From Photobacterium sanctipauli (GTDB lineage: Bacteria > Pseudomonadota > Gammaproteobacteria > Enterobacterales > Vibrionaceae): DNA of 64,000 nt. This document shows, piece by piece, positions 56,021-64,000 of this stretch. The position numbers were made by a program, and so were the translations under genes. The stretch lies in the NCBI RefSeq assembly GCF_003026495.1, contig NZ_PYMA01000002.1:620001-684000 (forward strand), written 5' to 3'. The first letter of the stretch is position 1, and each line of letters starts with the position of its first letter. The notes beneath the pieces were generated by a model. The model ran no database searches and was not told the DNA's origin. It worked only from the letters and a program-made list of their open reading frames with translations.

Positions 56021-57067
56021 ATGACAATGTTGCAGCAGGTAAAAGAAGGGAATTTTCTTGGCGCGACACTCAACCTTGATATTGCGTTTGAGCGTGGCCA
56101 GTGGAAAACAGCCACAGGTGCAACGTGTGAACTACTGAGTCGAGGGGTATTACAAATAACGCCCTCAGCGCCGACTGGTGAAGAGAAAAGCTTAGTGTTG
56201 TCATCTGGAGTGCATGGGGATGAAACTAGCCCGATAGAGCTAATACAGCGCCTTGCAGAGCAGATCATATGCGGGCAGTTAGCACCCAGCCACCGATTAC
56301 TCTTAATCATCGCGCACCCTGATGCCATCAATAACCATACTCGGTTCATTGAAGAGAACATGAATCGCTTGTTCAAGGGGCGCAACCAAGCCCGAAATAT
56401 CGACTGTGTCATCGCCAATCAACTCCAAGATGCGGTCAGCCATTTTTACTCAGGGGGATCAGCATCCAGTCATCAGCGTTGGCATCTTGATCTTCATTGT
56501 GCGATACGCGGTTCAGCCCATTATACCTTTGCAGTGAGCCCACACTCCGATAACCCAACAAGGGATGAGGTGTTGTTCGCCTTTTTACAGCAAGCGAAAA
56601 TTGAAGCAGCAATGCTGTCGAATACGCCGTCATCAACTTTCAGTTGGTATAGCGCAGAAAACTTCAGTGCCCAAGCGCTGACACTGGAGTTGGGCCGGGT
56701 GGCTAAGTTTGGCGAGAATGATCTCGATAAACTGGCCCCTTTCTACCAGGCGCTACTGCGTTTAGTCAGCCAGCCACACATAGCATCGCAGTGGCAAGAC
56801 GGCGAGATGGTTATCTATAAGGTCACCCGCACCCTTATCAAGCATTCTGACGACTTTCGATTTAATTTTCCTAATGACCAAGCCAACTTTACTTTTTTTG
56901 CACAGGGCCAGTTCCTTGCAGCCGATCAGGAGACGGAATACTTTGCATTAGACGGGGGGGAGTCCGTGGTCTTTCCCAATGCCAATGTTGCTATCGGGCA
57001 GCGCGCATGCTTGTTGGTAAAGGAGACCGAAGTCAGTCTTGGCGAACAATTGAAAGTAAAGGACTAA
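56021..57067 (+). CDS. astE: Succinylglutamate desuccinylase
   Basis: It hydrolyses N-succinylglutamate to succinate and glutamate, the last step of arginine succinyltransferase catabolism. It has the zinc carboxypeptidase-like fold: GVHGDETSPIEL (His, Glu ligands), LDLHCAIRG (His ligand) and LTLELGRVAKFG (catalytic Glu). The start is the ATG at 56021 with GGGAG 7 bases upstream. It is 348 aa. The other ast genes are not beside it. It lies between ihfA and btuC where enterics have no gene. Confidence 0.92.
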   Translation: MTMLQQVKEGNFLGATLNLDIAFERGQWKTATGATCELLSRGVLQITPSAPTGEEKSLVLSSGVHGDETSPIELIQRLAEQIICGQLAPSHRLLLIIAHPDAINNHTRFIEENMNRLFKGRNQARNIDCVIANQLQDAVSHFYSGGSASSHQRWHLDLHCAIRGSAHYTFAVSPHSDNPTRDEVLFAFLQQAKIEAAMLSNTPSSTFSWYSAENFSAQALTLELGRVAKFGENDLDKLAPFYQALLRLVSQPHIASQWQDGEMVIYKVTRTLIKHSDDFRFNFPNDQANFTFFAQGQFLAADQETEYFALDGGESVVFPNANVAIGQRACLLVKETEVSLGEQLKVKD

Positions 57068-57222
57068 GCGGTCGTAACTAGGGTGAGTTGCTGGGTTCCC
57101 ATTGATGGTATTTGCAATACGAACCCATGTCACAAAGTCCATATTTTATCTGGGTATATCACTTCAATTCATGCAGTTATCTCGGCATAGTGACGTCAGT
57201 ATTGATATTTGGAGTGATAACA

Positions 57223-57855
57223 ATGTCTGATGCAGGACATGAAGAAATGCAGGCGCTAACGTTACGTGAGCGGATGCAAAGCCAGAAGATCTATTGCAGT
57301 GATGATGAAGGGCTTGTTGCCGAGCAAGCCGAGTGTATGGAAGTACTTTACGACTTCAATCATACAAGACCGTCCGAGCAAGCCAAACGTACTGAACTCA
57401 TCAAGCAGATATTCGCGGAAGTGGGGAAGGATTGCTATATCGAGCCACCATTGCGGGCTAATTGGGGGAAGTATACCCACCTAGGTGACAATGTTTACGT
57501 CAATTTTAATCTCACGCTAGTCGACGACACCGATATTTACATTGGTGATAATGTCATGATTGCACCCAATGTCACGATTGCGACGGCAGGGCATCCGATC
57601 GACCCTGATCTTCGTCGCAAGGTGGCACAATTCAATATACCGGTTCGAATTGGTAACAATGTTTGGATTGGGGCGGGTGCCGTCGTACTGCCGGGTGTCA
57701 ACATTGGTGAAAATACCGTGATTGGGGCTGGCAGCGTGGTAACCAAAGATATTCCTGCGAACGTTGTTGCGGTGGGTAACCCTTGTCGGGTACTGCGTGA
57801 GATCAGTGACCATGACAAAGAGTACTACTACAAAGACATGAAAATTGACATCTGA
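57223..57855 (+). CDS. LacA/Maa-like sugar O-acetyltransferase
   Basis: It transfers acetyl from acetyl-CoA to a sugar hydroxyl in the cytosol. It has the left-handed beta-helix of hexapeptide repeats, with the catalytic His in ATAGHPIDPDLR and the NFNLTLVDD and IGNNVWIGAGAVV coils. It aligns well with E. coli LacA through the C-terminal GNPCRVLREI. The start is the ATG at 57223 with GGAG 8 bases upstream; the longer frame (from 57112) adds unlike sequence. It is 210 aa. The true sugar acceptor is unknown, and no lac genes are near. Confidence 0.88.
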   Translation: MSDAGHEEMQALTLRERMQSQKIYCSDDEGLVAEQAECMEVLYDFNHTRPSEQAKRTELIKQIFAEVGKDCYIEPPLRANWGKYTHLGDNVYVNFNLTLVDDTDIYIGDNVMIAPNVTIATAGHPIDPDLRRKVAQFNIPVRIGNNVWIGAGAVVLPGVNIGENTVIGAGSVVTKDIPANVVAVGNPCRVLREISDHDKEYYYKDMKIDI

Positions 57856-57977
57856 GCCCTAAATCCCAGTGCGGCTAGTAAAGAAATCAACAACTAGCCG
57901 CATTCTAATCACTTCTTGGTTTCCATTTTATGGGTGAAACGGTATGGTAAAGCGTCATTTATTACCGTGCCTTATCC

Positions 57978-58970
57978 ATGCAGTTAAACGATCTTCTCTT
58001 ACGCCGGCAAGCGCGTTGGCGCGTAGGCTTCATTAGTGCCGGTGTTGCACTCTTAGTCGCCTGCTTCCTTTCATTATCTGTCGGTGAAATCTTTATCCTG
58101 CCATGGATGCCTGATGGCGATTTAGAGCAGCAACTTCTGGTTCAACTTCGGATGCCAAGGCTCTTTGCTGCTTTAGCTATTGGCGCCTCATTGGCCGTTT
58201 CAGGTGCCGTATTACAAGTGCTTTTAGGCAACCCATTAGCTGAGCCTGGTGTGTTGGGAATATCGGGCGGGGCCAGCCTCGCTCTGGTTATCTTGATGTT
58301 TGTGTTACCGTTCGTGCCTAGCCCGATGCTGACTATGTTTGCTGCCATGCTGGGGGCATTGTGTTTTACCTTGGTGTTGGTGGGGCTGTCACGAAGAAAG
58401 AGAGTATCTACAGCCCGGCTACTATTGATCGGTGTCGCACTCGGGATCCTGTCCGGTGCGGTGGTGACCTGGGCATTTTATTTCAGTGATGACTTGAGCC
58501 TGCGTATGCTGATGTATTGGTTGATGGGCAGTGTCGCGGGCGTGAACTGGTCTCAACTGAGCTTGCTGCTGATTGTTTTTCCTATTTTGGCTTGGCTCTG
58601 CCTGCAAGGGCGCAAGCTTGATTTATTGATGCTCGGAGAGAACCAAGCTAAACAGCTAGGGCTTGATGTTTCCGCTTTCCGCTGGCGATTGATACTGATT
58701 GTGTCGCTGCTAGTCGGGGCATCGGTCGCACTGGGTGGGGTGATTGGCTTCATTGGTTTGGTGATCCCCCATTTGTTGCGTTTAGGGTTGGGAACCGAAA
58801 ATCGTTACTTGTTGCCCTTGTCGGCCATTACCGGCGCATTGTTACTGGCCGCTGCCGATACGCTTTCTAGGGTATTGCTGCCCTCGGCGGAGCTACCCGT
58901 TGGCGTCGTGATCACGAGTATTGGCGCGCCTGTGTTTATCTGGATGCTGCTTCGATCGCACATAGACTAA
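57978..58970 (+). CDS. btuC: Vitamin B12 ABC transporter permease
   Basis: It is the inner-membrane channel of BtuCD-F, which imports cobalamin from the periplasm. It has about ten helices, with [22 protein letters not shown] and [13 protein letters not shown] (coupling-helix region) as in E. coli BtuC. It is 330 aa. The 122-base 5' gap is too short for a cobalamin riboswitch and shows no B12 box. btuD follows after 9 bases; btuF is not here. btuE, which E. coli has between btuC and btuD, is absent. Confidence 0.93.
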   Translation: MQLNDLLLRRQARWRVGFISAGVALLVACFLSLSVGEIFILPWMPDGDLEQQLLVQLRMPRLFAALAIGASLAVSGAVLQVLLGNPLAEPGVLGISGGASLALVILMFVLPFVPSPMLTMFAAMLGALCFTLVLVGLSRRKRVSTARLLLIGVALGILSGAVVTWAFYFSDDLSLRMLMYWLMGSVAGVNWSQLSLLLIVFPILAWLCLQGRKLDLLMLGENQAKQLGLDVSAFRWRLILIVSLLVGASVALGGVIGFIGLVIPHLLRLGLGTENRYLLPLSAITGALLLAAADTLSRVLLPSAELPVGVVITSIGAPVFIWMLLRSHID

Positions 58971-58979
58971 GGGACCATG

Positions 58980-59768
58980 ATGAATCAAATAGAGCATAAT
59001 CAGCCTGTCGTGATCGCAGCAAAAAACCTTGCCATGCCACCTCGTTTGCTTCCTGTGTCGTTTGAAGTCGGGCAAGGTGAGATTGTTCACCTGATAGGTC
59101 CAAACGGAAGTGGTAAAAGTACGGCCATTTCGATGCTATCCGGGTTAGTTGAGCCTGAAGGTGATGTCATGTTTGCAGATAAGCCAATCCAGGAATACGA
59201 CCTTCAAATGCTGGCCCAGCAACGTTGCTATCTTGCCCAGCAGGATAAGCCGGCTTTCTCGGTCGGTGTCTACCATTTTCTGTCACTGTCGCTGTCGGCA
59301 CTCGGGCACCTTGATGGAGACAAAGTGCAAGCGGCATTGGATGAGATTTGTGATGCACTGAAAATCGCCGATAAGCTCAATCGCAGTATTCAGCAACTTT
59401 CCGGTGGTGAATGGCAGCGTGTCAGGCTGGCCGCTGCCTGCTTGCAGGTGTGGCCAGACTTAAACCCTGATGCAAAGCTATTGCTGTTAGACGAGCCAGC
59501 TGCCGCACTGGACATCGGGCAAGAAGCGACAATGTACAAGTTGATCCGCCGGATCGCCAGTAAAGGCATTGCCGTGGTGATGGCCAATCACGACCTAAAC
59601 CGAACACTCAAAGAGGCCGATAAAGTCATATTATTGAATAACGGTTCTTGCGTCGCCAAAGGGAAGCCAGAAGCGGTAATGACCGTTGATACGCTAGAGA
59701 AGGTCTTCGCAACGCAGATCCAGCGTATCGATCATCAAGGCCAGGCTTGCCTTTTGTTTACAGACTAA
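58980..59768 (+). CDS. btuD: Vitamin B12 ABC transporter ATPase
   Basis: It is the ATP-binding subunit of BtuCD. Walker A GPNGSGKST (about 41-49), Q-loop LAQQDKPAF, signature QLSGGEWQRVRL, Walker B LLLLDEPAAALD and the NHDLN switch are present. The ATG at 58980 is preferred since AAGGG is 6 bases upstream; one more ATG at 58977 precedes it. It is 262 aa. It is coupled to btuC. Confidence 0.93.
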   Translation: MNQIEHNQPVVIAAKNLAMPPRLLPVSFEVGQGEIVHLIGPNGSGKSTAISMLSGLVEPEGDVMFADKPIQEYDLQMLAQQRCYLAQQDKPAFSVGVYHFLSLSLSALGHLDGDKVQAALDEICDALKIADKLNRSIQQLSGGEWQRVRLAAACLQVWPDLNPDAKLLLLDEPAAALDIGQEATMYKLIRRIASKGIAVVMANHDLNRTLKEADKVILLNNGSCVAKGKPEAVMTVDTLEKVFATQIQRIDHQGQACLLFTD

Positions 59769-59801
59769 TTGCTTTTAGCAAGTTCATGACAAGGAGAGAA
59801 G

Positions 59802-61589
59802 ATGCATATTCCAAGTTGGGATCTAACCATTGCTTATCGTGATCTAAATGATCCGAAAATAGAACACGATCTATCGACGGTAACCACGAAGCTATCGCAA
59901 TTTAATACATTAAGTAGCGAACAAATTTCTGGTTTAGCGGATGCATTGTTGCTGCACGATGAGCTTTCTATCACAGTATCGACACTATCTAGCTATGCTA
60001 ACTGTTTACTGTCTGTTGATGCTTCAAATGCGAAAGCTAAACAGTTGTCAGGGCAGGTTGATAAGCTCGGCTCTGAATTAGCCCAAGCACTCAACCCGTT
60101 TTTGCAGGCTGTGATCCATCTTGATGAGCAAGGTTACGAGCAACTTTTATCCGGTAGTCAGTTAACCCCATACCGATTTAAGCTGGATCGCGAACTTTTG
60201 TTGAAGACCCAGTTGCTTTCAGTGGAAGAAGAGCAATTGTTATCGGCAATGAATATTGATGGTCGCAATGCTTGGGGGCGTTTGTACGATAACCTAACCG
60301 GTAGTCTTAAAGTGACGCTGTCACTACAAGATGATACAGAAGAAACAGTGGGGTTATCTCAAGCCGCCAGTATTCTCTATGGTGGGGATAGCTTACGTCG
60401 TGAGCCAGCCTGGAAAGCCATCTCCGGCGCAATGGAAACCCATCAGGAAAGCTTTGCCGCTATCTTGAATGCGCTTTCTGGTGGCCGTTTGACTGAATAT
60501 CAGAAGCGAAGCCATACAACCCCTGTGCATTTTTTAGACCCTGCATTGCATGATGGACGAATTGAGCGAGCCACCCTAGATGCGATGATGAGCACTACCA
60601 AAGATAGGCGTGCTGTAGGCCAAAAGGCTGGAAAGGTGATGGCGCAACTGTTTGGAACCGAAAAGCTCAAACCTTGGGATGAGTTAGCGTCGATGCCACC
60701 GCTTGGAAACGCTGAAAGTCACGAGTACAGCTTCGATGAAGGTATTGCGATCATTCGTGAAGCCTTTGAGGGCGTTGATCCCGAAATGGCCGCGTTTGTC
60801 GATATGATGGTGGAGAACAAATTGATTGACGCTGCACCACAGCCAAACAAGCGATTGGGTGCCTTCTGCACCAAATTTGCAGACAGCCGCACGCCTTTGG
60901 TCTTTATGACATGGGGTGGCAGCATGTCAGATGTATTGACTCTGGCCCATGAGCTAGGTCACGCGTTCCACAATTGGGTATTGAAGGGCACGCCACGTCA
61001 GCAATCAAGCTACCCGATGACCTTGGCAGAAACCGCCTCTATCTTTGCTGAGAATGTGGTTCGTGATGCATTGATGGAAAAAGCTCAGAGCGATCAAGAT
61101 AAACTCATGATGCTTTGGGAAGAAGCGCAGTCGGCTCTGGCTTTGATGGTAAATATTCCGGTTCGCTACGAATTTGAGAAAGCCTTTTATGAGCAGCGAC
61201 AGCAGGGGGAATTGACCCCTGATCAACTCAAAGCCCTGATGGCTGAGAAGTGGCGCGAATGGTACGGCGATGCCATGGCAGAGACTAATGATATGTTTTG
61301 GGCCAGCAAACTTCACTTCAGCATTGCAGAGCTGAGTTTCTATAACTATCCGTATTTGTTTGGTTACCTGTTTAGTAAAGGCGTTTATGCCCAGCGTGAA
61401 GCAAAGGGCAGCCATTTCTATGAGGATTATAAAGCGCTGCTGTGTGATACGGGCTCTATGACCGCCGAAGAAGTGGTGCAAAAGCATTTAGGAATGGATA
61501 TACGTGAACCCGAGTTCTGGCAACAGAGCATTGAGATGGTTTCTCGCCAAATCGATGAGTTTGAAGCTTTAGTGAGCAAACTTAAGTAA
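59802..61589 (+). CDS. pepF: M3-family oligoendopeptidase (PepF-like)
   Basis: It is a cytosolic zinc endopeptidase that cleaves short peptides. The zinc motif HELGHAFHNW begins at His383, with the third ligand Glu in LAETASIFAENVV about 25 residues on. It has the F2 and C-terminal helical lids typical of oligoendopeptidase F. It is 595 aa. AAGGAG precedes the ATG. It follows btuD by 33 bases and may be co-transcribed, though it has no clear link to B12 uptake. Confidence 0.92.
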   Translation: MHIPSWDLTIAYRDLNDPKIEHDLSTVTTKLSQFNTLSSEQISGLADALLLHDELSITVSTLSSYANCLLSVDASNAKAKQLSGQVDKLGSELAQALNPFLQAVIHLDEQGYEQLLSGSQLTPYRFKLDRELLLKTQLLSVEEEQLLSAMNIDGRNAWGRLYDNLTGSLKVTLSLQDDTEETVGLSQAASILYGGDSLRREPAWKAISGAMETHQESFAAILNALSGGRLTEYQKRSHTTPVHFLDPALHDGRIERATLDAMMSTTKDRRAVGQKAGKVMAQLFGTEKLKPWDELASMPPLGNAESHEYSFDEGIAIIREAFEGVDPEMAAFVDMMVENKLIDAAPQPNKRLGAFCTKFADSRTPLVFMTWGGSMSDVLTLAHELGHAFHNWVLKGTPRQQSSYPMTLAETASIFAENVVRDALMEKAQSDQDKLMMLWEEAQSALALMVNIPVRYEFEKAFYEQRQQGELTPDQLKALMAEKWREWYGDAMAETNDMFWASKLHFSIAELSFYNYPYLFGYLFSKGVYAQREAKGSHFYEDYKALLCDTGSMTAEEVVQKHLGMDIREPEFWQQSIEMVSRQIDEFEALVSKLK

Positions 61590-61618
61590 TAAGCAACATC
61601 AGCAAACCCTGTAGCAGA

Positions 61619-61658
61619 TGGTCAGTCTAACGTGTTGTCGACTGTTAGTTTGACCATC
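61619..61658. other. Long inverted repeat after the oligoendopeptidase gene
   Basis: The arms ATGGTCA..CTAAC and GTTAG..TGACCAT pair with a small internal mismatch. There is no T-run on either side, so termination is doubtful; it may be a stable mRNA 3' end between two convergent genes. Confidence 0.45.
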
Positions 61659-61668
61659 GGAGAGCTCG

Positions 61669-62292
61669 TTACACTAACCTGCGAAGCCAGTTTAGGCCAA
61701 GTAAAGAAGCGATGAACAATAAGCCGCTGCTTGGCTCTGGGATTTCAGCTGTTACGTTGCGTAGTGAATAGGTATCACTTTTACTTGTCCCTTTTAAGTC
61801 CGATGTGCGGATAATGATTTTGTTAAATGCCATATCAGTAGTAAAGCCGATGTAACCTTTATTAGGATCGGCATTAAGACCGATAGCGCCGACTTGTTCT
61901 CTTAAACCACCGATATATTCCACAAAGATTTCAATGCCTGCACCTCCACCGCCTACGAGGGTATCAAATAGGCCACCCCAAGCATATAAGCCGCGATTAT
62001 ATTCGATGATGTCGTTATTAAAGTAGGTCGGTTTACCTCGCCAGTAATTATTTTCAGGCCGGCCGTTGTTGTTGTCATATTCCTTAGTAATGCTAAAGAA
62101 GCCATAGTCGTAGGTGAGACCGGTTCCGTTGTCTGTCGCTGGTGGCGTTTTCGTAAAAGTTGCGGTGTAGTTAATACCGGTTAGGCTTTCGAAAGCTGAC
62201 TGATCCGTGTATGTCTGTATGATCCCGCTATAGCTATAAGTAGAAAATAACAACGGAACCAGCAATAGTAAGAGTGCGTTGAGAGTTTTCAT
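61669..62292 (-). CDS. PEP-CTERM surface/exported protein of unknown function
   Basis: An N-terminal signal peptide (TYSYSG near 24) leads a 170-residue, glycine- and aromatic-rich body with no cysteine. The C-terminus IPEPSSG, a hydrophobic helix and a basic end (WLRRLV) form a PEP-CTERM sorting signal, recognised by exosortases in biofilm- and polysaccharide-making bacteria. That system is uncommon in Vibrionaceae. The body matches no family I know. It lies 80 bases after an unknown secreted gene on the same strand, behind a hairpin. Confidence 0.82.
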   Translation of the reverse strand: MKTLNALLLLLVPLLFSTYSYSGIIQTYTDQSAFESLTGINYTATFTKTPPATDNGTGLTYDYGFFSITKEYDNNNGRPENNYWRGKPTYFNNDIIEYNRGLYAWGGLFDTLVGGGGAGIEIFVEYIGGLREQVGAIGLNADPNKGYIGFTTDMAFNKIIIRTSDLKGTSKSDTYSLRNVTAEIPEPSSGLLFIASLLGLNWLRRLV

Positions 62293-62332
62293 CGATCATG
62301 CCCGTATTTGTCGTAATGAAACAGTTTAGGGA

Positions 62333-62362
62333 AAGGCTTAGCCGCTATAACGGCTAAGCCTT
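62333..62362 (-). terminator. Hairpin between the secreted-protein and PEP-CTERM genes
   Basis: A perfect 12-bp stem (AAGGCTTAGCCG / CGGCTAAGCCTT) with a 6-base loop lies 10 bases past the upstream gene. The T-run is weak on the minus strand, so partial readthrough into the PEP-CTERM gene is likely. Confidence 0.6.
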
Positions 62363-62372
62363 GCACGGTTAT

Positions 62373-63026
62373 CTAATTTATTGGGGTCAAACCATCAAGT
62401 AGGTTATAGCTTTCCCCCGATGGTGATCGAACAATAAGGTTCCCACCGTCGGCCACATATAAGAAGGCTGCTGCTTGGCATTCATCACCTCGAGATCCTG
62501 ATTTACCGCAAAGTTTTATTGCACCACGCACTTCAACCGCTAAATGTTTAATATCGCCAGTGGCCGAGTTCTTGCTGCCGTTAGTGTTGAGCTTGGATTC
62601 GCCAACAAAAAGGGCTGGTGAGTCTTTTTGGAACTGGGGCCTATATCCATCAGTCGATGTATCACCGACAACCATATCGATTGAACCTGGCTTTCGAGAC
62701 GAAGCTTTGAGGGCAGTGCTAGGGAAGTTCCCGTCATTACGAACCCATACGGTTGGGTTCTCGCTTCCTGTATCTGAGACACCATTGAGCTGCCCTGTAC
62801 GTTCAATAATGAAGGTTCCATCGCCTTCTCTGTTAACTTTATCGTTATCTGGTTTGGAGCCATCCTTGATATAGCCAAAGCCCATTTGGATCTGTGAGCT
62901 AAATATATTGGTGTAGGTATCAGTAGGGGAAACAAGTACGCCTTCTTGCTTTAATTCGAGTGAACCTGCAAAAGAAGAAAAGGAAAAGGCGAGAAGTGTC
63001 GTGGTTAACGCAATTTGAAGTTTCAT
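62373..63026 (-). CDS. Uncharacterised secreted protein under c-di-GMP riboswitch
   Basis: I do not recognise the family. A clear signal peptide (ends SSFAG near residue 21) precedes ~195 residues that look all-beta, rich in Ser/Gly/Asp, with one Cys pair (LCGKSGSRGDEC) that may form a disulfide. There is no sorting signal or TM helix at the C-terminus, so it is periplasmic or released. The ATG at 63026 is chosen for its AGG at about 8 bases and for the signal peptide; nine residues of the longer frame are dropped. A c-di-GMP-I riboswitch ends 30 bases upstream, so output should follow c-di-GMP level. Confidence 0.75.
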   Translation of the reverse strand: MKLQIALTTTLLAFSFSSFAGSLELKQEGVLVSPTDTYTNIFSSQIQMGFGYIKDGSKPDNDKVNREGDGTFIIERTGQLNGVSDTGSENPTVWVRNDGNFPSTALKASSRKPGSIDMVVGDTSTDGYRPQFQKDSPALFVGESKLNTNGSKNSATGDIKHLAVEVRGAIKLCGKSGSRGDECQAAAFLYVADGGNLIVRSPSGESYNLLDGLTPIN

Positions 63027-63056
63027 TTGAGCACCTATGTCATTATTCAACAAATA

Positions 63057-63130
63057 GATGCAACCCGGCTAACTCTTTACTGCTGAGTCCCGTGGCTTTC
63101 CGTCCCTACTTCACAGTAGGTTTGGCACGA
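63057..63130 (-). promoter_or_regulatory. c-di-GMP-I (GEMM) riboswitch
   Basis: Read on the minus strand, the aptamer core is complete. GTGC/GCAT forms P1. CAAACC is followed by a CTACT-GTGA-AGTAG hairpin with a GNRA loop. GGGACGGAAAGCC, the tetraloop-receptor block, differs from the usual by one base. A second hairpin CTC..GAG follows, then GCCGGGTTGC. Only about 30 bases separate it from the start codon and there is no terminator, so it probably acts on translation or on a short anti-Shine-Dalgarno switch. Confidence 0.9.
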
Positions 63131-63411
63131 GAGACGTCATACATCAGAAACACCATGAGGTCAGTTCATTAATAGCAAAAGTATTATTAATTTGCGACAA
63201 TGTTTTGGTGTTTTTTTGAGCTCAGTTTTGTCACTTAATAGATTAATCAATAAAAACAATGACAAGCGCAGTTAGCTGTTATTAAGGTATTGAATTGTAT
63301 AGGCAGATTTATGCTATCAAAAATAAAGCATAAAGAAAAATTTTGCTCTGTGTGGAACTTATGTGCCAGACGCCTGACTAACTTATGCTGTTAACCAACT
63401 TTTGTTATTCC
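63131..63411. other. AT-rich gap between divergent genes
   Basis: It should hold the promoter of the riboswitch transcript (minus) and of the small membrane protein gene (plus). No clear promoter hexamers or repeats were recognised. Confidence 0.4.
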
Positions 63412-63807
63412 ATGAACAAGTTCATCTCTGAAACTCGGACACTTACGCAAAGGGCATTACTAAGCCTTGCGTTGGTGATCGTGCTTGTTTCTGCTTGTAT
63501 ATTTGCCAGTAGTCAGCTGGTGTTGGTGAATGCAGGCCCCCAACCGGAGCAAAATAACTGGTTGAGCGAGTACCAGCCGGATGGTGCCGGTGATGACCAG
63601 CCGTTTTCCGGTATCTGTAGCAAAACAGAGCAATTGGTTCGTATCCACACTCAAGGCGAGTGTGAAAACCTGTTTGTGTTCTCGGTTGGGTCGGTGCTTA
63701 TCCTTGCCGCTGTTACGTCAATCTTGGTTTTCTACGCGCGGGCACTGTTTTACCCTAAGCCAACCTCAAGGCGTCTCCATCTTCGACTGTGTGTATTTCT
63801 GGAGTAA
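63412..63807 (+). CDS. Small hypothetical membrane protein
   Basis: It is 131 aa with two hydrophobic helices (about 16-38 and 92-112) flanking a ~50-residue polar loop that carries two Cys (SGICSKTE, QGECEN). This suggests a periplasmic loop with a disulfide. No family was recognised. The start is uncertain: the ATG at 63412 (MNKFISETRT) is favoured, with another ATG at 63385, and neither has a good ribosome site. A secreted-protein gene follows 52 bases on. Confidence 0.55.
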   Translation: MNKFISETRTLTQRALLSLALVIVLVSACIFASSQLVLVNAGPQPEQNNWLSEYQPDGAGDDQPFSGICSKTEQLVRIHTQGECENLFVFSVGSVLILAAVTSILVFYARALFYPKPTSRRLHLRLCVFLE

Positions 63808-63859
63808 GTAATAGGCATATCAATCTATCTGTCTATTAATTATTATTAGGAAATACAAA

Positions 63860-64000
63860 GTGAAAAAAACATTTATTGCCGTTGCTCTCGCTACGGCCTC
63901 TCTTGTTGCTACACCAACAATTGCGTCAGAACTTACACAACAACAGCAAACGAACCTGGGTAAAATTGAATCCCTTTTGGCCGACAACCCTGAGCTAATC
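63860..64000 (+). CDS. Secreted protein, N-terminal fragment (runs off window)
   Basis: A GTG start with AGGA 8 bases upstream opens a frame that remains open to the window end (47 codons). The product begins with a signal peptide (KKTFIAVALATASLVATP..., cut near IAS). The mature start ELTQQQQTNLGKIESLL and LADNPELI looks helical. Too little is present to assign a family. The preceding small membrane-protein gene is on the same strand. Confidence 0.7.
   Translation, partial: MKKTFIAVALATASLVATPTIASELTQQQQTNLGKIESLLADNPELI

Noticed and set aside
55906-56418. 170-codon minus-strand ORF overlapping the astE start
   Set aside because: It lies antisense to well-conserved astE sequence, has a low-complexity product and no ribosome site.
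57856-57977. Cobalamin riboswitch upstream of btuC
   Set aside because: The gap is 122 bases, too short for the aptamer, and there is no B12-box sequence.

Overview
The window reads as chromosomal DNA of a marine gammaproteobacterium of the family Vibrionaceae. Supporting signs are a NorM-type efflux pump beside ribE, a complete hut operon, a GH19 chitinase, a GlyGly-CTERM extracellular nuclease, a c-di-GMP-I riboswitch and the ancestral thrS-infC-rpmI-rplT / pheST / ihfA / btuCD order. A PEP-CTERM protein hints at a Photobacterium, Grimontia or Enterovibrio relative rather than a core Vibrio, but the genus cannot be fixed from this sequence. Nothing suggests a plasmid or phage.

Left part (1-6.5 kb): the 3' end of a very large RTX (calcium-binding nonapeptide) secreted protein, followed by its type I secretion ATPase and membrane-fusion protein. 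The RTX region is built on an exact 864-bp superperiod (32 nonapeptides). From 6.5 to 19 kb lie mostly minus-strand metabolic genes: pirin, SdaC serine transporter, secreted chitinase, yajQ and an AroH-type DAHP synthase. These are followed by a miniature inverted-repeat element with two internal hairpins, a free-standing degenerate PEP-synthase barrel, an acyltransferase, selO (with a palindromic operator candidate) and an unknown two-TM protein.

Middle part (19-38 kb): cvfB, an OmpA-like lipoprotein, a porin-nuclease pair, a tandem GST-N protein, DUF2860 and patatin lipoproteins, then a six-gene tRNA-Val array. After the array come an orphan ParA preceding three tandem hairpins, DUF5062, DUF3080, norM, a Cache-HAMP-GGDEF diguanylate cyclase, ribE, a CPXCG protein and fructosamine kinase.

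Right part (38-64 kb): hutC-hutIGUH for histidine catabolism with a HutC operator candidate; yqfB; then the translation block. thrS carries a leader hairpin that mimics the tRNA-Thr(GGU) anticodon arm, and infC starts with AUU. The ancestral block is broken twice: pcp plus an acyltransferase sit between rplT and pheS, and astE plus a LacA-like acetyltransferase sit between ihfA and btuC. Two perfect IHF consensus sites precede ihfA. The window ends with oligoendopeptidase F, a PEP-CTERM protein, an unknown secreted protein under a c-di-GMP-I riboswitch, a small membrane protein and the start of another secreted protein.

The most promising lead for something undescribed is 61.6-63.2 kb. There a c-di-GMP riboswitch sits just ahead of an uncharacterised secreted protein, with a PEP-CTERM surface protein directly downstream. 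Other leads are the standalone PEP-synthase pseudoenzyme, the RTX superrepeat and the thrS anticodon-mimic operator.
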